Shown: piece by piece, positions 42,272 to 51,591 of the stretch
Numbering within the stretch: the stretch's first letter is position 1
Layout of the letters: every line of letters starts with the position of its first letter
Source of the DNA: Flavobacterium sp. CYK-55
GTDB taxonomy: Bacteria > Bacteroidota > Bacteroidia > Flavobacteriales > Flavobacteriaceae
NCBI RefSeq assembly: GCF_018413465.1
Contig: NZ_JAHCDK010000007.1
Coordinates: 1 to 64,000, forward strand
Length of the DNA stretch: 64,000 nucleotides
Reading direction: 5' to 3'
Notes under the pieces: generated by a model
The model's database searches: none
The model's input: the letters and a program-made list of their open reading frames with translations, nothing else
Told to the model about the DNA's origin: nothing
Position numbers and translations under genes: made by a program

Positions 42272-43050
42272 TGAACGCACAAGTTTTACATACACAGCAA
42301 TTAAGCATCGGCTATCAGCATAAAAAAGACAATATCTGCGTTGGTTCTGATATTAATTTAACCCTGAATTCAGGGCAATTGATTTCGATGGTAGGCGCCA
42401 ACGGTGCTGGAAAATCTACGCTAATCAGAACTTTGGGCGGATTGCAAAAACCGTTGTCGGGCCATATCTTTTTAGAAAATAAAAATCTGACTGAATTTTC
42501 TACAACGCAAATAGCACAGAAACTCAGTTTGGTATTGACTGAAAAACTTCCGCCCAGCCAACTCAGTGTATATGAATTGGTGGCTTTGGGCAGGCAGCCT
42601 TATACCAATTGGTTGGGAGATTTGTCTCAAGACGATACGCAGAAAATTGAACTAGCCATCAAGCTGACACAAATTGATCATCTGCGACACAAAAAGCACC
42701 ATGAAATTAGCGATGGGCAACTGCAAACTGTTATGATTGCACGCGCTTTGGCACAAGATACAGATTTGATTATTCTGGATGAACCCAGCACGCATTTAGA
42801 TTGGTTGCACAAAATTTCGCTCATGCAATTACTCAAAAAACTCAGTCATGAAGCCGGAAAATGTATTTTGTTCTCAACGCATGATTTAGATATGGCGCTT
42901 GAATACAGTGATCAGATGGTGGTGCTTACAGCTCAAAAATGTTGGCAAAACACACCCGACCAACTCATAGAGCAGGGCATTTTTTCTGAGTTATTCCCAA
43001 AAGATCAAGTGACATTTGACACAACCACCAAAAAGTTTTTAATTCGGTGA
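42271..43050 (+). CDS. btuD: Cobalamin ABC transporter ATP-binding protein
   Basis: A 259-aa ABC ATPase. Walker A GANGAGKSTL, Q-loop region LVLTEKLPPSQ, signature ISDGQLQTVMIARALAQ (a variant of LSGGQ), Walker B LIILDEPSTHLD and the switch His in FSTHDLD are all present. The start at 42271 overlaps the btuC stop (TAATG). Its 3' end overlaps the convergent methyltransferase gene by 12 nt. Confidence 0.9.
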   Translation: MNAQVLHTQQLSIGYQHKKDNICVGSDINLTLNSGQLISMVGANGAGKSTLIRTLGGLQKPLSGHIFLENKNLTEFSTTQIAQKLSLVLTEKLPPSQLSVYELVALGRQPYTNWLGDLSQDDTQKIELAIKLTQIDHLRHKKHHEISDGQLQTVMIARALAQDTDLIILDEPSTHLDWLHKISLMQLLKKLSHEAGKCILFSTHDLDMALEYSDQMVVLTAQKCWQNTPDQLIEQGIFSELFPKDQVTFDTTTKKFLIR

Positions 43051-44682
43051 TTGATTTCCTTTGAGCAGATTAATGCTCACTGTGGCCAGATCAGAATCAG
43101 GAAATCTTTTGAAAACTTTATAGTCTGGATAGAGTCCGGCTTCAGCGGCCACCTTGTTGAAAACATCAATTTCAACAATGTACTGATCTGAAAAACCATG
43201 CGTGGCATCATAAGCAGTAGCAGCGGTTTTTCCGATATTTTTAGCGGCAAATTCAGGCGCAATAGTATGTAATTCTATAAGCAGCAAACCAAATCTTTTA
43301 ACATAAGGCGCCCATTTTTGCATATGCTCCAACAGGTTATCTTCAACAGCGCGTGTTGAGATGAGCTCGCCTCGGTGCGCAAAAGCCCCAGTTGAAAGAC
43401 TAATTCTGTTTGGAGTTGTATTTTTAGGATTTTCCCAAATGCGATTGTGATCTAAAAAAGTGCGCACATTGAGTAAATCGCCCAAATCAATATTGTAGTT
43501 TTCTTTGAGATCGCTGGCCAATAAATCTGGTCGGCCGATGTCGCCCCAAATCACTTTCGCCCAAATATCAGCTTTGATGAGATTGGCTCGGGTTACTTTG
43601 AGCGCCGCCTGATTGTAATCGGCACCCACCAAAAACAGCGGATGTTGATCGAGTATTTTTCCGCGCAAAGTTTGTCGGTCAATAACTTCAAAAATATGTT
43701 GAATAAAAGCTCCGTTGCCGCAACCCATATCGAGAATTCCTTTGGGTTGTTGCTCAATGGGAAGATTGAAAAGATAAATCAAAATTTCATCTACAATTTT
43801 AAAATAGGTTTCATGCGCTCCGCCGCTGCCCCAAACATTCATCTCGCGGTCAACGTGAATTTCATCACTGCCGTCGGGTTGCATGCGCAAAGCAGAAGGA
43901 TTGCCAAAAATGAGTTCCTCAATCTGAGCAAAAGTGGGCAAATAAGAAACCGTCACTCCGTATGAAGCCGCGCGTTTGGCAAAAAACAAACCCGTCTCGG
44001 TAAATTGATAATTTCCGTTTTTGTGTTGAAACCAACCTAAATATGACAAAAATTGTAAAATCTGATCAAACATTTCAGGCGATTTGTGAAATTCCTCAGC
44101 CCGAAAAGAAGTTTCCATAAAATATTTGTGAAACATACCACTCATGCCCAAACGAACCGTGGTTGGCGCGACTAAATAACCTTCAACATGCTTGAGGATT
44201 TGATTTTGAACTTCGGCTGTGAGTGAATCTTGTGAAATTTCAAGGTTGTAGTTGCGTTTGTATTTTTCAAAAATGGCCTGGAGTTTTGCAAACGGAGCTT
44301 CATCAAATAACCTCGGATGAAATTGAGTTGAATATTTCAATAAATCAACCACATCTTCGTACAAGTAGAAATGATCAAAAGCCAACTGACTTTTATCTGA
44401 AAGCGAAAAACTGATTTTTTGCGCCACCGGATCTAAGTGATAATTCAAAAAACCTTGCGAACACAACACGCGCAAACCAACATGCAAATAACCTTTGTTG
44501 GCTTTGAATTGCAGCGCTAACTCATCTAAATCGGCTTGTTTTTGTTGTTGTAAATAGTCAAGAATTCCTGTTTTCTGGAGCGCAACGGCAACGGGTGCTG
44601 TAGCTAATCCGTCAAGATGTCTGAAAATGGTTCCGCGCAAATGAGCTGTGTTGTTCATAAATGAATTGGTTGATTTTCTCAA
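43039..44682 (-). CDS. Large class I SAM-dependent methyltransferase-like protein
   Basis: A 547-aa protein. Its C-terminal half has a class I methyltransferase core with motif I GILDMGCGNGAFIQHIF (about 310-326), acidic motif II LFLVGADYN and IWGDIGRP further on. The N-terminal half contains two winged-helix-like segments (about 25-95 and 150-230), as in O-methyltransferases with dimerisation domains. The substrate is unknown; the extra length suggests a specialised small-molecule or polyketide-type methyltransferase. It lies beside the B12 uptake genes, on the opposite strand. ATG at 44682 or the second at 44658 (MNNTAHLRG) could be the start. Confidence 0.75.
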   Translation of the reverse strand: MRKSTNSFMNNTAHLRGTIFRHLDGLATAPVAVALQKTGILDYLQQQKQADLDELALQFKANKGYLHVGLRVLCSQGFLNYHLDPVAQKISFSLSDKSQLAFDHFYLYEDVVDLLKYSTQFHPRLFDEAPFAKLQAIFEKYKRNYNLEISQDSLTAEVQNQILKHVEGYLVAPTTVRLGMSGMFHKYFMETSFRAEEFHKSPEMFDQILQFLSYLGWFQHKNGNYQFTETGLFFAKRAASYGVTVSYLPTFAQIEELIFGNPSALRMQPDGSDEIHVDREMNVWGSGGAHETYFKIVDEILIYLFNLPIEQQPKGILDMGCGNGAFIQHIFEVIDRQTLRGKILDQHPLFLVGADYNQAALKVTRANLIKADIWAKVIWGDIGRPDLLASDLKENYNIDLGDLLNVRTFLDHNRIWENPKNTTPNRISLSTGAFAHRGELISTRAVEDNLLEHMQKWAPYVKRFGLLLIELHTIAPEFAAKNIGKTAATAYDATHGFSDQYIVEIDVFNKVAAEAGLYPDYKVFKRFPDSDLATVSINLLKGNQSPN

Positions 44683-44694
44683 ATATAGAAAAAA

Positions 44695-45144
44695 TTACCA
44701 ACCCATTTGTCGTTTGGCCTCACCGATGATAAAAGCACAAGCATTGGCCAAGTTGTAACTGCGCACTTGTGGTGAAATTGGAATTTTTAAATGATGGTCA
44801 AATTGGGCCATCATATCGGCACTTAAACCCACGCTTTCTTTTCCAAAAACCAGCCAATCACCATCGCGAAATTCTTGTTCGTGGTAAAATTTTGTGGCAT
44901 GCGAGCTCATCAAAAAAACCCTTGAAGCATCGGGAACTTGAGCAGCCCATTGTTCAAAATTATCATACTCGTTCCAGTCAAGATGCACCCAATAATCAAG
45001 GCCGGAACGTTTGAGGTGCTTGTCTGAAATTTCAAAACCATAGGGTTTAATTAAATGCAATCGGCTTTGTGTTCCCACACACAAACGACCAATGTTTCCG
45101 GTATTGTTGGGAATTTCTGGTTCTACAAGAACAATATTGAGCAT
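44695..45144 (-). CDS. trmL: tRNA (cytidine/uridine-34 2'-O) methyltransferase TrmL
   Basis: A 149-aa SPOUT-fold enzyme methylating the wobble base of tRNA-Leu. MLNIVLVEPEIPNNTGNIGRLC, FGKESVGLSADMM and the knot segment IPISPQVRSYNLANACAFIIGEA are diagnostic. Length is normal. It is 2 nt downstream of the pseudouridine synthase gene, so the two RNA-modification genes form an operon. Confidence 0.93.
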   Translation of the reverse strand: MLNIVLVEPEIPNNTGNIGRLCVGTQSRLHLIKPYGFEISDKHLKRSGLDYWVHLDWNEYDNFEQWAAQVPDASRVFLMSSHATKFYHEQEFRDGDWLVFGKESVGLSADMMAQFDHHLKIPISPQVRSYNLANACAFIIGEAKRQMGW

Positions 45145-45146
45145 AT

Positions 45147-45722
45147 TTATACAAGTTGATTTAATTCGGGAATTTCTTTTACATTTTGATCTTCAAGCAT
45201 CTCAAGACCCACAGATCCAATACGAACACGAACCAATCGCAACACCGGAAACCCAACCGCTGAAAGCATTTTGCGCACTTGCCTGAACTTGCCTTCGTTG
45301 ACTGTTACTGAAACCCATGAGGTTGGTCCATGACGCTCATCGCGGATTTTTTTGGCCCTCGGCGGAAAGTTCGGAACTTGGCTTATCAACTTGGCCTGAC
45401 AAGGCAAGGTTTGGTAGCGAATTCCTTCAAAACCAATTTCAACGCCTTCCTGTAATTGGTTGATCGCTTGCTCTGAAATCAATCCGTCCACCTGTAAATA
45501 GTATTCTTTTTCAATTCCGCTGCTGCAGATGTAATCGCTGAGTTTACCATCGGTGGTGAGTAAAAGCAACCCTTCAGAATCTTCGTCCAAGCGTCCAATG
45601 GCCATGGTTCCTAGAGGAAAATCATACAACTCACCCAATAGTTTTTTGGTTCTTTTGAGATCATACTTAAACTGGCTCAAATATCCGTAAGGTTTAAACA
45701 ATATAAAGTGACGATGGTGCAT
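45147..45722 (-). CDS. RluE-type 23S rRNA pseudouridine synthase
   Basis: A 191-aa RsuA/RluB/E/F-family enzyme without an S4 domain, like E. coli RluE. The catalytic Asp is in GRLDEDSEGLLLLTTDG (about 43-59), and the C-terminal VNEGKFRQVRKMLSAVGFPVLRLVRVRIG is the family motif III. Its expected target is U2457 of 23S rRNA (family knowledge). The gene precedes trmL. Confidence 0.9.
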   Translation of the reverse strand: MHHRHFILFKPYGYLSQFKYDLKRTKKLLGELYDFPLGTMAIGRLDEDSEGLLLLTTDGKLSDYICSSGIEKEYYLQVDGLISEQAINQLQEGVEIGFEGIRYQTLPCQAKLISQVPNFPPRAKKIRDERHGPTSWVSVTVNEGKFRQVRKMLSAVGFPVLRLVRVRIGSVGLEMLEDQNVKEIPELNQLV

Positions 45723-45743
45723 CGAGATTGAACGCTTAAAAAG

Positions 45744-45768
45744 AAGACCATTCTTTTGGAATGGCCTA
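45744..45768 (-). terminator. Terminator after the DUF4476 gene
   Basis: On the minus strand GGCCATTC and GAATGGTC pair around CAAAA and are followed by a TTCTTTTT tract. Confidence 0.6.
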
Positions 45769-45778
45769 ACTGATTTTA

Positions 45779-46747
45779 TTATTGTTTGCTTTGCACATAA
45801 TCAGACAATTCATCAACATTGCTACTGAACTTAAAAATACCATTGAGTTTAAAATAGTTTCTTGGCTCAATGCAATAATCATATGCGTATTTAGCAAAAT
45901 CAAGTTTGTTGTCTTCAAAGTCAAAAGTGTTGGCAATCTGAATAATTTGATCAACATTAAGACAATTAGCCGTGATTACTTGTTTGGCTGTTTTGAGTCG
46001 GGTATCTTCAAAAGCTTGTTTCTTAATGGTGGCCAAAGCCGCGTTAAAATTGCCTCCGGTCATACAACTTCTTCCTCCGCAGCCGCTATTATTTCCGTGA
46101 TGATTGTGATCTTCGTAATCATTGTGGTGACTTGTGCTGTGACTTGACGAACTGGTTGTCGTGGTAGTTGTTGTCTGGCTAACCGCACCACCACCCATGC
46201 TGTCATTTATGGTCATACCAACGTTTACACCGCCTACATTCATACCTACGCCAATACTTACACCATCATTGGTGGTAGTGGTGGTGGTTTGGGTAACTTG
46301 GGTATTCTGTTGGCCACCTCGAACCGGAGCAACAGGTTGTCCGTAATGAACTACATGTACATTTGATGGCGGAATAAAATCAGGTCTTACCGGAATCGAT
46401 GAAAAATAATTCATCTTCATTTTGGTTTTGTTGTTCTTGTCGCGTTTGATTTTATAAGTCACATCTGAATAAACACCATCAACATCTGTTAACATCAAAT
46501 TATTTTTGGTGATATCAGCCAAAGCGGTATTTTCAAATTTGATTTTAGCACTGTAATACGGCTGATTTAAATCTTCAACTCTTAAATTGGTTTGCGGAGT
46601 ATCATTAATGACTTCACCATTGAGAATAAGTGTAAACTTGTCTCCGTCCTCAGAAAAAATAGTCAAATGACCAACTGGACCGCCGGGTTGCGCATACGAA
46701 AGAGCACAAATAAAAAACGTAAATAATAGGATAAATCTGATTTTCAT
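45779..46747 (-). CDS. Exported DUF4476 protein with Thr/Ser/His-rich linker
   Basis: A 322-aa protein with a signal peptide (about 1-19, ALSYAQ). The N-terminal part (about 20-125) is beta-rich (HLTIFSEDGDKFTLILNGEVIN). A low-complexity linker follows (about 150-230) with two Thr6-7 runs, glycine-rich GVGMNVGGVNVGMTI and a His/Asn-rich HHNDYEDHNHHGNNSGCGG. The C-terminal DUF4476 domain (about 232-322: FNAALATIKKQAFEDTRLKTAKQVI) has unknown function. A Cys pair (GCGGRSC) could form a disulfide or bind metal with the His cluster, which is speculation. Confidence 0.85.
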   Translation of the reverse strand: MKIRFILLFTFFICALSYAQPGGPVGHLTIFSEDGDKFTLILNGEVINDTPQTNLRVEDLNQPYYSAKIKFENTALADITKNNLMLTDVDGVYSDVTYKIKRDKNNKTKMKMNYFSSIPVRPDFIPPSNVHVVHYGQPVAPVRGGQQNTQVTQTTTTTTNDGVSIGVGMNVGGVNVGMTINDSMGGGAVSQTTTTTTTSSSSHSTSHHNDYEDHNHHGNNSGCGGRSCMTGGNFNAALATIKKQAFEDTRLKTAKQVITANCLNVDQIIQIANTFDFEDNKLDFAKYAYDYCIEPRNYFKLNGIFKFSSNVDELSDYVQSKQ

Positions 46748-46867
46748 AGTTTGCGTATTTGTTTTGAGTTTTTTTTAAAATCGAGTTCAATATTAAAAAC
46801 TATTTTTTAATTATCGATATTTATTTGCGTTTCTTAAGTATCTTTAAACACTCAAGAAACATATTGT

Positions 46868-48193
46868 ATGACGCAAATAATGACCGTAGTTTTTGTATTG
46901 ATAGCTTTATTAATTGGCTTTTTTATCGGAAAGTTATTATTCAAAGCACAAGCGCAATCTGAACGAGCTTCACTTGAAGAAAAAAACCAAAACTTACTCT
47001 TGAATATTGCAGCATCTAAAGAACAACTCGACAAAGAACAACAGGCCAAACTTGTACTGCAACAAGAAAAAGAATCACTAATGGTTCAGCTCAGCAAAAA
47101 AGAAGCTGATTATGACCATTTGCTCTTGCGCCTTCGTGAACAAAAGCAAGAAACAGAACAACTTCAGGAAAAATTCACTAAGGAATTTGAAAATCTGGCC
47201 AATAAAATTCTCGAAGAAAAAACCAACAAATTTACCGAACAAAACAAAGAAAACCTCAAAACCATTTTGCTTCCGCTGCAAGATAAAATTCAACTTTTTG
47301 AAAAGAAAGTTGAAGACACCCACAAAGAAAGCATTGATTATCACGCCGCACTTCGTCAGCAAATTTTAGGCTTGCGCGAAATGAATGAGCAAATGAGTAA
47401 AGAAACCATCAATCTGACCAAAGCACTCAAAGGCGACAGCAAAATGCAAGGCAACTGGGGCGAATTGGTGCTGGAACGCGTGTTGGAAAAATCAGGTTTA
47501 GAAAAAGATCGCGAATACGAGGTACAAATGGCTCACGAATCAGCTGAAGGTCAGCGCGTGTTTCCGGATGTAGTGATTCATTTGCCCGACGGTAAAAAAA
47601 TGATTGTTGACTCTAAAGTTTCGCTCACAGCATATGAAAAATGGGTCAACGAAGATGACGAATCAACCAAGGCTGGTTATTTAAAAGAACATGTCAACTC
47701 AATCAAACGCCATGTTGATCAATTAGGCGAAAAAAATTACCAAGATTTATATCAAATGGAAAGCCCTGACTTTGTGTTGTTGTTTGTTCCGCTGGAACCC
47801 GCATTTGCCATTGCGCTTCAAGAGGATTCAAGCTTGTACAACAAAGCATTTGAGCGCAATATTGTAATTGTAACCCCAACTACACTTTTGGCTACTTTGC
47901 GCACCATTGACAGCATGTGGACCAACCAAAAGCAACAAGAAAACGCTTTTGAAATTGCACGACAAGCCGGCGCTTTGTATGATAAATTTGAAGGGTTTGT
48001 TTCAGATTTAATTAAAGTGGGCAACAAAATCAAAGATTCAAAAACCGAATACGATGCTGCAATGAACAAACTCGTTGAAGGCAAAGGCAATTTGGTTACC
48101 AGCATTGAAAGACTCAAAAAAATGGGGGCAAAAGCTAAAAAATCACTTCCTGAAAGCTTGATTAAAAGAGCAGAAAACGAACAGCAAGATTAA
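46868..48193 (+). CDS. rmuC: DNA recombination protein RmuC
   Basis: A 441-aa protein with an N-terminal membrane anchor (about 4-24), a long coiled coil (about 30-150, KEQLDKEQQAKLVLQQEKESLM and on) and the RmuC nuclease-like domain (about 180-420) with KMQGNWGELVLERVLEKSGL, FPDVVIHLPDGKKMIVDSKVSL and FVPLEPAF. RmuC limits chromosomal inversions and has been linked to phage defence; the core fold is PD-(D/E)XK-like. No neighbour suggests a particular role here. Confidence 0.93.
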   Translation: MTQIMTVVFVLIALLIGFFIGKLLFKAQAQSERASLEEKNQNLLLNIAASKEQLDKEQQAKLVLQQEKESLMVQLSKKEADYDHLLLRLREQKQETEQLQEKFTKEFENLANKILEEKTNKFTEQNKENLKTILLPLQDKIQLFEKKVEDTHKESIDYHAALRQQILGLREMNEQMSKETINLTKALKGDSKMQGNWGELVLERVLEKSGLEKDREYEVQMAHESAEGQRVFPDVVIHLPDGKKMIVDSKVSLTAYEKWVNEDDESTKAGYLKEHVNSIKRHVDQLGEKNYQDLYQMESPDFVLLFVPLEPAFAIALQEDSSLYNKAFERNIVIVTPTTLLATLRTIDSMWTNQKQQENAFEIARQAGALYDKFEGFVSDLIKVGNKIKDSKTEYDAAMNKLVEGKGNLVTSIERLKKMGAKAKKSLPESLIKRAENEQQD

Positions 48194-48274
48194 ATTTATT
48201 TTTGTCAGTAATAACTTTGGCAAACTGCACCGTTAGAGCGCTGAAAATTAAGTGCATCAACTCTAATCCGACTA

Positions 48275-48304
48275 TTGCTTTTTTAGTTTTTTTTAATACA
48301 TTTG
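48275..48304 (+). promoter_or_regulatory. Promoter of the FG-GAP/UnbV gene
   Basis: TTG (48275-48277), 19 nt, TACATTTG (48297-48304). The leader to the ATG at 48389 is about 78 nt, longer than for most genes here. Confidence 0.6.
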
Positions 48305-48388
48305 GGTCGATGTTGAATAATGTGAAAAAATTTAAGCTAAATCACACATGATATTCATCAAAAAAAACAACTAATAAAAAAAGATTGC

Positions 48389-50398
48389 ATGAAAAAAATT
48401 ACTTCCCTACTTGCATTGTGCCTGAGTTTTTGGGCAACTGCACAAAACGAATGCGCTTCACCTTTGCCTCTGAGCCCGAATGTATTGACATACGTTTCTG
48501 GTGTGAACGGCACCAACATTGTAACATCTTGTTCAAGTCAGGCAACAGCAGCCGTGTGGTATAGTTATACTGCAGCTCAAAATTACACTGTAACCATTAC
48601 TTCAGATTTAATGCAGAATGTGTGCGGTGACACACGAGTTAGTGTTTATTCGGGCATCTGCCAAGAACTAATTTGTGTTGCCAATGATGACGACTCTGGT
48701 TCTGTGTTGTGCTCTAACAACAACACTTCATATCTTTCTACGGTAACTTTTAATGTTACTGCCGGAGCTACCTATCTCATCGCATGGGACAACCGTTGGA
48801 GTGCTGCTGGCTTTGATTTTATTTTAACTGAAACACCTATAGCGGTTTCTCCGATTAATTTTACACAACAAACTTTTGCAGGAAACTCAACCATTTGTTG
48901 TGTTAGTGACATGAATGGTGATTATCTGGATGATATTGTTACAGTCTCTTCTTCAGGAATCAATGTATATGCACAAAAAGCTGACGGTACCGGTTTTACT
49001 ACCAATACTTATCCGCTAACGGTAAATTATATTCCGGGTTGGAGTATTGCCGCAGGAGATTTTGACAAAAACGGCTTCAATGATTTGGTGCTCGGAAACG
49101 GCAGCCGTGTTAGTGTTGTAAAAGCTGCTGCCGAAGGTGCTGGTTATACGATTGTTGAATATCCGCAAAGTATCTTTACCCAAAGAACTAATTTTGTTGA
49201 TATCGATAATGACGGAAATTTAGACTTATGGGCTTGTCACGATGTTGATCAAAGTCACGCATACCGAAACGATGGCAATGGCAACCTTCTGTTTGACATT
49301 CCATTTATGCCAACACTAGATTATGGTGGAAATTACCAATCTCAATGGGCTGATTTAAACAACGACGGAAAAATTGATATGTACTTATCAAAATGTCGTG
49401 GTAGTGCTCCGGTTGGAGATCCGCAACGTATTAACTTATATTACAAAAACAATGGTGACGGAACCTACAGTGAGGTTGGTGCCGCAGCCGGAATCAATGA
49501 TGGTGCTCAATCTTGGGCTTCAGCTATTGAAGATTACGACAATGACGGAGACATGGATATTATGCTTTCAAACATCTCTGACACCAATAAATTCTATCGC
49601 AACAATGGCGATGGTACTTTTACCGATATTTTTGCTGCATCTGGTATTGCTGCTCAAGTGGGTTCATGGGAAATTCAAGCAGCAGACTTTAACAACGACG
49701 GATGGATAGATTTTTTCTGGCAAAATTCAAAAGAAATATACCTCAACAATGGCGATATGACCTTTACCGGTTATGATCTTAACTTTAACGAAGGCGGTGT
49801 TGGTGATTTAAACCACGACGGTTTCTTAGATGTTCAATTTGGAAACAATGTTTATTTGAATGTTCCAAACGGGAACAATTGGATAACGATTAACCTAGAA
49901 GGAATTCAAAGTAATATTAATGGTATTGGTGCTCGAGTTGAAATTCACGGAGCATGGGGCAAGCAAATTCGCGACATTAAAAGCGGCCATGGATTTAGTC
50001 ATCAAAGTACTATGAATGCACACTTCGGTATTGGTTCGGCTAGTGCTATTGACAAAATTGTGATTAAATGGCCTTCAGGTGTTGAAGACACTATATTGAA
50101 CCCAACTATAAACACAGCTACTAAAATAACAGAAGGTTCTACTTTGGCAGTGAATCAGTTTGCACAAGCTGGTTTTGAAACTTATCCAGTTCCGGCGCAA
50201 AGCGTTCTGAACATAAAAGCACAAAATGCTATAGAATTCAAGTCAGCCAAAATTTACGATTTGAATGGTAGATTATTGATGCAATGCAATGCGAATAATA
50301 ATAGTATCAATGTTGAGAAACTTTCAACAGGAGCCTATTTATTGTTAATTCAAGATGCTCAAGGTAAAGAGCATATGCAAAAATTCATCAAAGGATAA
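48389..50398 (+). CDS. FG-GAP/ASPIC-UnbV repeat protein with T9SS sorting domain
   Basis: A 669-aa secreted protein: signal peptide (about 1-19, FWATAQ), an N-terminal domain with paired Cys (about 20-150), five or more FG-GAP blades with calcium loops (DIDNDGNLDLW, DLNNDGKIDMY, DYDNDGDMDIM, DFNNDGWIDFF, DLNHDGFLDVQ), an ASPIC/UnbV module (about 515-570, GIGARVEIHG and HFGIGSASAIDKIVIKWPSG) and a type A T9SS sorting domain (about 595-669, TYPVPAQSVLNIKA ... GAYLLLIQDAQGK). It is likely exported by the type IX system and attached to the surface. The ligand is unknown. Confidence 0.9.
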   Translation: MKKITSLLALCLSFWATAQNECASPLPLSPNVLTYVSGVNGTNIVTSCSSQATAAVWYSYTAAQNYTVTITSDLMQNVCGDTRVSVYSGICQELICVANDDDSGSVLCSNNNTSYLSTVTFNVTAGATYLIAWDNRWSAAGFDFILTETPIAVSPINFTQQTFAGNSTICCVSDMNGDYLDDIVTVSSSGINVYAQKADGTGFTTNTYPLTVNYIPGWSIAAGDFDKNGFNDLVLGNGSRVSVVKAAAEGAGYTIVEYPQSIFTQRTNFVDIDNDGNLDLWACHDVDQSHAYRNDGNGNLLFDIPFMPTLDYGGNYQSQWADLNNDGKIDMYLSKCRGSAPVGDPQRINLYYKNNGDGTYSEVGAAAGINDGAQSWASAIEDYDNDGDMDIMLSNISDTNKFYRNNGDGTFTDIFAASGIAAQVGSWEIQAADFNNDGWIDFFWQNSKEIYLNNGDMTFTGYDLNFNEGGVGDLNHDGFLDVQFGNNVYLNVPNGNNWITINLEGIQSNINGIGARVEIHGAWGKQIRDIKSGHGFSHQSTMNAHFGIGSASAIDKIVIKWPSGVEDTILNPTINTATKITEGSTLAVNQFAQAGFETYPVPAQSVLNIKAQNAIEFKSAKIYDLNGRLLMQCNANNNSINVEKLSTGAYLLLIQDAQGKEHMQKFIKG

Positions 50399-50411
50399 AC
50401 ATTTTTAATCT

Positions 50412-50443
50412 CAGGTCAAGATATAACGCTTGACCTGTTTTTT
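50412..50443 (+). terminator. Intrinsic terminator
   Basis: CAGGTCAAG / CTTGACCTG perfect 9-bp stem with an ATATAACG loop and T6, directly after the UnbV gene and ending 11 nt before the next ATG. Confidence 0.85.
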
Positions 50444-50453
50444 CTCAATCGCT

Positions 50454-51587
50454 ATGAAAAAGTATTTATTGTTATTAGCAACGTTAATCGTTCTAATATT
50501 GGTCACCTTTGCATGCTCACAAGACGAAAGTTCTGATTATTCTGAAATCAACAGCAAAGCAACAAACCCTGTTGGCAGCCCTATCAAAATTGATTTGTCG
50601 TTGGTTCCGTATCCAAAGCTTTCAGATTATCAGTTATTTGTTGGCCCTCTTAAAGACCACAAACCAAATTATATGGTAATTCCATATAAACCTGCGAGTG
50701 CATTATTTACGGATTATGCTCATAAAAAAAGATTCATTTGGTTGCCAAAAGGAGCCAAAGCTTCATATAATGGTGATGACAACGTATTGGAATTTCCGGT
50801 GGGGACGGTTATTTCAAAAACATTTTATTATGACCATGTACAACCCAACGATGTGACTAAATTAATTGAAACGCGCTTGTTGGTCAGAAAAGTCGATGGT
50901 TGGAAACTCTATGATTACATTTGGAATGAGGCGCAGACCGAAGCTTATCTTGATACCAATCAAAATGGGTATTTCGTGCCGATTACTTGGATAGAAAATG
51001 GTGTAAGCAGAAGCATTACTTATAAGATTCCATCACAAACTGAATGTGTGACTTGTCATAAAATAAATCCGCTTCAGGTTGAAGGTGGCGAACGAAACAC
51101 ACCTATTGGCCCCAAACCACAAAATTTGAATACCTTATACAATTATGGCGGCACAACACGAAATCAATTACAATACTGGAAAAACTTAGGCTATATAAAC
51201 AACACCTTGCCTGCTCTATCAGCGATTCATTCGGCTGTTGATTGGGAAGATACAAGCAAACCACTTGATCAGAGAGCTCGCTCTTATATAGACATTAATT
51301 GCGCACACTGCCACAGAACCGGCGGTCACTGTGCTTATGTACCACAAAGATTTGATTTTGCCAACAATGATTTATACACGTTTGGCGTTTGTTTGCCTCC
51401 GTTGTTTACAATTCCTAATCAACCTTATGTGATCAACGGTCGAGATCCGGATCATTCTGAATTAATCTATAGAATGAACACTAATGAAGCTGCTGAAATG
51501 ATGCCTATGATTGGTCGAAGCATCATACATGAAGAAGGTGTACAATTGATGCGAGATTATATCAACTCATTACAAGGATGCCACTAA
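50454..51587 (+). CDS. Diheme c-type cytochrome lipoprotein (SO2930-like)
   Basis: A 377-aa protein. The ATG at 50454 gives a lipoprotein signal (KKYLLLLATLIVLILVTFAC); the upstream start at 50430 lies in the terminator. Two haem-attachment motifs are present, CVTCH (about 200) and CAHCH (about 288). The KRFIWLPKGAKASYNGD and FPVGTVISKTFYYDH regions fit the conserved SO2930/HNE_0200 family of diheme cytochromes, often encoded beside a parallel beta-helix protein. Here the neighbour is an FG-GAP/UnbV protein instead. Its redox partner is unknown. Confidence 0.85.
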   Translation: MKKYLLLLATLIVLILVTFACSQDESSDYSEINSKATNPVGSPIKIDLSLVPYPKLSDYQLFVGPLKDHKPNYMVIPYKPASALFTDYAHKKRFIWLPKGAKASYNGDDNVLEFPVGTVISKTFYYDHVQPNDVTKLIETRLLVRKVDGWKLYDYIWNEAQTEAYLDTNQNGYFVPITWIENGVSRSITYKIPSQTECVTCHKINPLQVEGGERNTPIGPKPQNLNTLYNYGGTTRNQLQYWKNLGYINNTLPALSAIHSAVDWEDTSKPLDQRARSYIDINCAHCHRTGGHCAYVPQRFDFANNDLYTFGVCLPPLFTIPNQPYVINGRDPDHSELIYRMNTNEAAEMMPMIGRSIIHEEGVQLMRDYINSLQGCH

Positions 51588-51591
51588 ATCA

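Noticed and set aside
42235..43050. Longer BtuD starting at 42235
   Set aside because: This would overlap btuC by 37 nt and adds a Thr/Pro-rich start unlike ABC ATPases; the ATG at 42271 forms a TAATG junction.
46868..48193. RmuC as part of a defence island
   Set aside because: Neighbouring genes are ordinary (DUF4476, T9SS protein); no restriction, toxin or other defence gene is present.
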